Below, in pieces: positions 59,925 through 64,000 of a stretch of DNA of 64,000 nucleotides. Positions within the stretch are counted from its first letter, which is position 1, and each line of letters begins with the position of its first letter. The stretch lies in NCBI GenBank assembly GCA_034004605.1, contig JAVEWJ010000001.1, positions 186,001 to 250,000 on the forward strand. The letters are read 5' to 3'. The DNA comes from JAVEWJ01 sp034004605 (GTDB lineage: Bacteria; Patescibacteriota; Gracilibacteria; UBA1369; LOWO2-01-FULL-3). Both the position numbers and the translations under genes were made by a program. The notes under the pieces are model-generated. The model saw only the letters and a list, made by a program, of their open reading frames with translations, was not told the DNA's origin and did not search any database.

Positions 59925-61841
59925 ATGAATGCAGAAAATAATGGCTTAGGTTCAAGTGATTTAGATCGAGTTGAAGAAACGGGAAGTATGGTAGCTTTAA
60001 GAGATTATACAGAATCTGGTTTTGAAAATGATGTTTTTGGATCTCTTGTTCGTAAGGCTAGACTATCTTTGGCTAGAGATGAACAAAGGAAAAAAATTGA
60101 AATTGCGGAATTTGAGAAGAGACAATCTGAATATAATGAAAAGTTGAGGATTGCTAATGAAGCACTTTCTAAAGCAAAAATTGCTTATGAAGAAAGAAAA
60201 AGAATTTTTGAAGAAAAATTATTGTCTTGGTCTGATCAAAAAAGGCAGGCTGAAAGTGAAGATTCATCGATTGTTGAGGAAAATGCAGTATTAACTCAGG
60301 CTTATTTAAAAGAACTTGGAAGGAAATTTAGGACTGAGATTCTTGGAAATAAAGATAATTTGGAAAAACTTAAAATTTCGCATGAAGGAATTTTTTCAAA
60401 GGTTATGAAGAGTGAATTTTTAACCCATTTGTTGTCAAACACTTCGCAAATAGTTAATAATATTAGGGCGCATGGAAGTTTTAAAACTTTTGAAGAAGTA
60501 CTTTCTAGTGTTTTTTATAATAATTTTTTTAATAATTTGGATGAAGTGAGAGCTTTTGGTAGCTTACGTCTTGAAGACTGTTCTTCTTATATATTTAATA
60601 ACTTTTATTTTTTGCTTTCTGAAATTAAAGATATATTATTTGCTGATTTTGGTGAACAAGCAGTGGGGGAAGATAAATTATTTTCTCGATTAGAATTGGG
60701 GCGGTGTTATATAAAAAGGCATCAAGGTATTCCCTATAGTATTTCTTTAGGTCCAGAATTTTTTAATAATATAAGTGGAGTGATTAAAGACTATAGGATT
60801 GATAATCCTATAGTTAAGAAACAAATTGATGCTCTTGTTTCTAATTTAGAATTTAAGTGTTTATTGGCTTTTCTCGAAAGACCGTTGGAAAGTTTTACGG
60901 ATATTGATTGTAGAGATGAAGATGTTTGTTATGGGCTTGTTTGTGAAATTGTAAGACTTTTAATAAATGATGAAAAAATAGGAATTGAATTTCCGGATAG
61001 ACCTGTTTTAAAAGAATATACAGCTATTCTTTCAGTTCCTGAAAAACCTGTATTTGATGAACCGGAACCGGAAATAAGTGATTTTTTAAAAGTTGAAGAA
61101 CCAATTTTTGAGCCTACTGATTATTTGAGAGATGTTAAAAAATATCCAGATTTTTCAAAACTTAAATTGTTGTTAAATATGATGAAAGTGCACATTTTGA
61201 GGAATCATCTAAATGAACAGTTTAATGTTGTCTTAGGATTAGTTGAGGCTGCTTCGAAAAGTGATAATGGAGATTCTCATGAACTTGTTGATGTGAGGGA
61301 CATTAAAAGAAAAATTGATCAATTAAGTGTGTTTTTTAGAAAATCAAGAACCAAAGCGATTGTTGATGATTTTGCAAAAGCGTTGGGAGTAGAAGAAAAT
61401 GAGGGCTTTGATGCATTTTTGATTGGTTTATTGGAAATGATTAAACTTAATGCTTTTATATTAACTAAAGGAAGAGTCTTGTTTAATCAAGGAGCAAATG
61501 AGCAACAAAAATCAGAGGGGCGGTTACTTATTTATATGGCTGGACAATTAACAGAAAAAATCGAATCAATAGCTGTAGGAATAGAATCCTTTTTGGTTTC
61601 TAGAAAATTTCAAAGTGGAGAGATTTCAAAAGAAAATATTGCTTTGTTGAGTAAGTTTTTTGATGAAAAATCTTTTTCTGATCTTAATTTGCTTTTAAGA
61701 GAACTCGATGACTCAATTTCTATTTCTAGAGAAGTAGATGGTATTGGTGGTGTTCGGGGGGAATTGAGAAGATTTGATGAGAAACTTGCGGCTGGTCAAT
61801 TACCCGCTTTATCCGGACAGAAAGATGAAGAAGATTTTTAA
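59925..61841 (+). CDS. Unknown 638-residue helical protein with N-terminal coiled coil
   Basis: A soluble, very charged helical protein. Residues ~50-120 form a coiled coil (KIEIAEFEKRQSEYNEKLRI..., AYEERKRIFEEKLLS); the rest has many Phe/Leu-rich amphipathic helices and a Pro/Glu-rich linker near residues 365-405 (FDEPEPEISDFLKVEEP). No signal peptide or membrane segment, no recognised family. Start at ATG 59925 (MNAENNGL), directly behind a near-consensus promoter. AT-richer than its neighbours. Followed after 20 bases by a 63-residue gene. Confidence 0.75.
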   Translation: MNAENNGLGSSDLDRVEETGSMVALRDYTESGFENDVFGSLVRKARLSLARDEQRKKIEIAEFEKRQSEYNEKLRIANEALSKAKIAYEERKRIFEEKLLSWSDQKRQAESEDSSIVEENAVLTQAYLKELGRKFRTEILGNKDNLEKLKISHEGIFSKVMKSEFLTHLLSNTSQIVNNIRAHGSFKTFEEVLSSVFYNNFFNNLDEVRAFGSLRLEDCSSYIFNNFYFLLSEIKDILFADFGEQAVGEDKLFSRLELGRCYIKRHQGIPYSISLGPEFFNNISGVIKDYRIDNPIVKKQIDALVSNLEFKCLLAFLERPLESFTDIDCRDEDVCYGLVCEIVRLLINDEKIGIEFPDRPVLKEYTAILSVPEKPVFDEPEPEISDFLKVEEPIFEPTDYLRDVKKYPDFSKLKLLLNMMKVHILRNHLNEQFNVVLGLVEAASKSDNGDSHELVDVRDIKRKIDQLSVFFRKSRTKAIVDDFAKALGVEENEGFDAFLIGLLEMIKLNAFILTKGRVLFNQGANEQQKSEGRLLIYMAGQLTEKIESIAVGIESFLVSRKFQSGEISKENIALLSKFFDEKSFSDLNLLLRELDDSISISREVDGIGGVRGELRRFDEKLAAGQLPALSGQKDEEDF

Positions 61842-61861
61842 TTTTCTAAAGATTATTCAAG

Positions 61862-62053
61862 ATGTTGGAAGGGAATGTTGTAAAATATCGTATTAATTTG
61901 GGCGAAGAAGAAAGGGCTTTTCAAGATGAAATAGTTGAGGAAATTGCAAGATGTTTTAGTTTCCAATTTATTAAGGATTTTGAAATAGAGGGAATTTCGA
62001 AAATGGAGAATGGAGAAACTAAGGGCACGGAGATTTCGGATTCCGATTTTTAA
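61862..62053 (+). CDS. Small acidic unknown protein
   Basis: A 63-residue acidic peptide (MLEGNVVKYRINLGEEERAFQ...) with a short beta start and a helix; no family. It lies 20 bases after the 638-residue gene on the same strand, so it is probably its operon partner. Ends 17 bases before the convergent pheT stop. Confidence 0.5.
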   Translation: MLEGNVVKYRINLGEEERAFQDEIVEEIARCFSFQFIKDFEIEGISKMENGETKGTEISDSDF

Positions 62054-62070
62054 GAAGGTGTTTCTGCATG

Positions 62071-64000
62071 TTAGATCCCTCTTATTGTTCCCCCAAGTGC
62101 TTTGAGTTTTTCGAATGTGACGGCTTGAACTCTTGACATATCTTCATCGGTAAGCGTTCTTTCGTTTGATTGAAGGGTGATTTTGAAGGCGGTGGCTTTG
62201 TTTTCTTTGCCTATATTTTCTCCTTCGTATATGTCGAAAAGGCGCACTTCTTTGATAAGCTCTTTGTCGAGGTTTTGAATTTCTTTAATTAAAGTGCCGA
62301 TTTCCGTTTTTTTATCGATTAGAACAGATACATCAAATTCGATTTTCGGGAATTTTGGTATTTCTTTGAACAAAACCGTATTTTTCTTTTCTTGAAGAAG
62401 TTTTGTGAAATTGATTTCAAATAAAGCAATTCGGTATTTTTCGAGGTCGTAATTTTTTTGAACCAGCGGATGCAAAATGAAGATTTTTGCGAGTGTTTCG
62501 CCTTTGTGGTTTATGTATGTAAGCGCTTTTTCAGGGTGTGCATAGGGTGTGTTTTTCACTCCTTTTACAGACTTTGGGAGAGAGATACTTAAATGATTTA
62601 TGATTTTTTCAAAAACTGATTTTGCTTCGTAGAAAATATTGTCGTTTTTTGCTTTTTCAAGGAGAAGGCCCGATATCATTTTTTCTTCGAGAGGATATGT
62701 TTCGCCGATTTCTTTGTATCTTCTGTTTATTTCGTAAATTTTGAAATTGTCGAAATTTTTTGAATTAAGAACTGCGTTTTTCAGAAGATGAGGGACGAGT
62801 GTGGTCTTTAAATGAGTATATTCCTCTGAAATTGAATTTTCCAAAACGAGATGAGATTCTTCGTTCATCAGGCATTTTTTGAGGTCGTTTTCGCTGTAAA
62901 AAGCGTAGTTTGAGACTTCATCGAAGCTAAGTCCCAATGAAAGAAGGTTTCTAAGTTCGTGTTTTATTTTTCTTTCGGTATTTTCGATGGGGCGTTTGAT
63001 GGGTAATTTCGGGCTTATTGTCGGGATATTTTCATAGCCGTAAAGTCTTGCGATTTCTTCAATGATGTCGTCTTCGTCTTTGATGTCTTTTGTAGCTCTG
63101 AAACTCGGAATTTCAACTTCGAGAGTGTCTTTGTCTTTTGCTGTGATTTTGAATTCGAGTTTTTTTAGGAAGTCGGTGATTTGTTTTTTTGAAAGGTCCG
63201 CGCCGATTTTCGAAGATGCTTTTTTAATGGACAGGTTTGCTGTTTTTGCTGAAGTGTCGAAATTTCCTTGGTCGACTATTTCGCCTTTGATTTTTGCACC
63301 TTTGCAGACTTCAAGAACAAGCTCAGCGGCTTTTAAAAGGGCTTTTTCGCACAAAAGTGGATCTAGAGCTTTTTCGAATCTTTGAGATGCGTCGCTTCTA
63401 AGACCGAGTTTTGATGATGTTCTTCTGATGTTTGAGGAATTGAAGTTTGCCGATTCTAAAATTATCGTTGTGGTGTTTTCGTTTACACCGGAATCAAAAC
63501 CTCCCATTACGCCTGCGATTGCTATCGGGTCTTTTTCGTCTGCGATAACAAGCATATCTTCATCAAGGCGGTATGTTTTTTCATCGAGAGCTTTTATAGT
63601 TTCTCCTTTGCGTGCGGTTCTTACTATAATTTTTCCTTTAACGAAGTCTTTATCGAATGCGTGCATTGGCTGGCCTAGCTCAGCCATTACATAGTTTGTG
63701 ATATCGACGATGTTGTTGTGCGTGCCGTGGTTTGTTTTTTTAAGGCGTTCTTTAAGCCAAAGCGGAGATTCTTTTACCTCGATGTTTTCAATTATTAGAC
63801 CCATGTATCTTGGGCAAAGAATTTCATCTTCGATTTTTATTTCGAAATCCGTTTTGTTTGTCGGGATTTTAACGGTTGTTTTGTAGGGTGAAAGTTTTTG
63901 GTCGTAGAGGGCCGCAATCTCTCTGGCGATTCCGTAGTGTCCCCAAAGATCGGGGCGATTTGTGATTGTTTTGTTGTCGAAAACCAAAATTGTGTCGTCT
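62071..64000 (-). CDS. pheT: Phenylalanine--tRNA ligase beta subunit, 5' end cut by window edge
   Basis: Beta subunit of the (alphabeta)2 PheRS, which charges tRNA-Phe. About 643 C-terminal codons are visible: the B1/B3-B4 core (TNRPDLWGHYGIAREIAALY and the editing region), B5 (KASSKIGADLSKKQITDFLKKLEFKI), IEEIARLYGYENIPT, the catalytic-like core B6-B7, and the anticodon-binding FDX domain at the end (PKFPKIEFDVSVLIDKKTEIGTLIKEI). The N-terminal ~150 residues, including the tRNA-binding domain, lie beyond base 64000. The frame is open to the edge. Confidence 0.95.
   Translation of the reverse strand, partial: DDTILVFDNKTITNRPDLWGHYGIAREIAALYDQKLSPYKTTVKIPTNKTDFEIKIEDEILCPRYMGLIIENIEVKESPLWLKERLKKTNHGTHNNIVDITNYVMAELGQPMHAFDKDFVKGKIIVRTARKGETIKALDEKTYRLDEDMLVIADEKDPIAIAGVMGGFDSGVNENTTTIILESANFNSSNIRRTSSKLGLRSDASQRFEKALDPLLCEKALLKAAELVLEVCKGAKIKGEIVDQGNFDTSAKTANLSIKKASSKIGADLSKKQITDFLKKLEFKITAKDKDTLEVEIPSFRATKDIKDEDDIIEEIARLYGYENIPTISPKLPIKRPIENTERKIKHELRNLLSLGLSFDEVSNYAFYSENDLKKCLMNEESHLVLENSISEEYTHLKTTLVPHLLKNAVLNSKNFDNFKIYEINRRYKEIGETYPLEEKMISGLLLEKAKNDNIFYEAKSVFEKIINHLSISLPKSVKGVKNTPYAHPEKALTYINHKGETLAKIFILHPLVQKNYDLEKYRIALFEINFTKLLQEKKNTVLFKEIPKFPKIEFDVSVLIDKKTEIGTLIKEIQNLDKELIKEVRLFDIYEGENIGKENKATAFKITLQSNERTLTDEDMSRVQAVTFEKLKALGGTIRGI

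Noticed and set aside
1..64000. UGA reassigned to glycine (code 25), as in Gracilibacteria/Absconditabacteria
   Set aside because: Several conserved genes end in TGA at the expected length (def, murF, the small gene at 34267) and prfB is present.
1..64000. CRISPR array, insertion sequence, prophage or integron
   Set aside because: No regularly spaced repeats, transposase, integrase or phage structural genes were seen. The tandem repeats found are short and inside coding regions.

Overview
The window is about 64 kb of AT-rich, gene-dense bacterial chromosome carrying about 64 protein genes, one tRNA, one tmRNA and no rRNA, CRISPR array or insertion sequence. The gene content (a short MurF without the usual N-terminal domain, a small type IV secretion pilin-like protein, a DUF721/DciA protein, many lineage-specific helical proteins, almost no Shine-Dalgarno sequences) fits the Patescibacteria / Candidate Phyla Radiation. 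UGA is a genuine stop (for example def and murF end in TGA) and prfB is present, so the genome uses the standard bacterial code and is not a code-25 Gracilibacterium/Absconditabacterium. A Peregrinibacteria-like lineage is possible, but that is inference.

Layout. 1-6.1 kb: RNase J (cut by the window edge), murD with an ATP-grasp ligase, a polysaccharide flippase, prfB. 6.2-12.5 kb: unknown helical proteins around def, with clear promoters, plus a repeat-bearing lipoprotein. 12.6-18 kb: a HAM1-like pyrophosphatase, an LCIB-type putative carbonic anhydrase, an FAD geranylgeranyl-reductase-like enzyme, a stand-alone sigma region 4-like protein, a FemAB-like transferase and an exported cysteine-rich protein. 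18-24 kb: ftsA-ftsZ, a stand-alone 5'-3' exonuclease, rpsP-khpA and a pilin-like protein. 24-31.5 kb: a 1074-residue membrane-anchored helical protein, a GT4 glycosyltransferase, DUF721/DciA, tRNA-Asp and a YefM/YoeB-like toxin-antitoxin pair. 31.5-39.5 kb: yvcK, ddl, lgt, a DsbA-like oxidoreductase, a cobalamin adenosyltransferase overlapping queG, and nrnA. 39.5-46 kb: recR, infC-rpmI-rplT, a cyclophilin lipoprotein, murF-holB-ricT-TPR. 46-54.4 kb: rny with a VanW-family protein, then dnaN and mfd on the other side of an AT-rich gap. 54.4-64 kb: tmRNA, a sigma factor-like protein joined to a membrane anchor, a class A PBP, two unknown genes and pheT (cut by the window edge).

How they fit together. 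Cell-wall synthesis is well covered (murD, ddl, murF, flippase, PBP1A-like, FemAB-like, VanW, YvcK), as is division (FtsA, FtsZ with an FtsA-binding tail). Export quality control is also visible: Lgt for two predicted lipoproteins, and a CPYC thiol oxidoreductase that could oxidise the exported Cys-rich proteins. RNA turnover is represented by RNases J and Y together with the RNase Y partner RicT, and ribosome rescue by tmRNA.

Most interesting signals: infC has no ATG/GTG/TTG at its true N-terminus and appears to start at ATT; the tmRNA encodes an unusually long 26-residue tag; a sigma2-sigma4 protein is fused to a transmembrane and extracytoplasmic segment; an exported protein carries the same four-cysteine spacing twice; and four small GC-richer genes each have a strong promoter and a Shine-Dalgarno, three of them also their own 3' hairpin, in a genome that otherwise rarely uses Shine-Dalgarno sequences.
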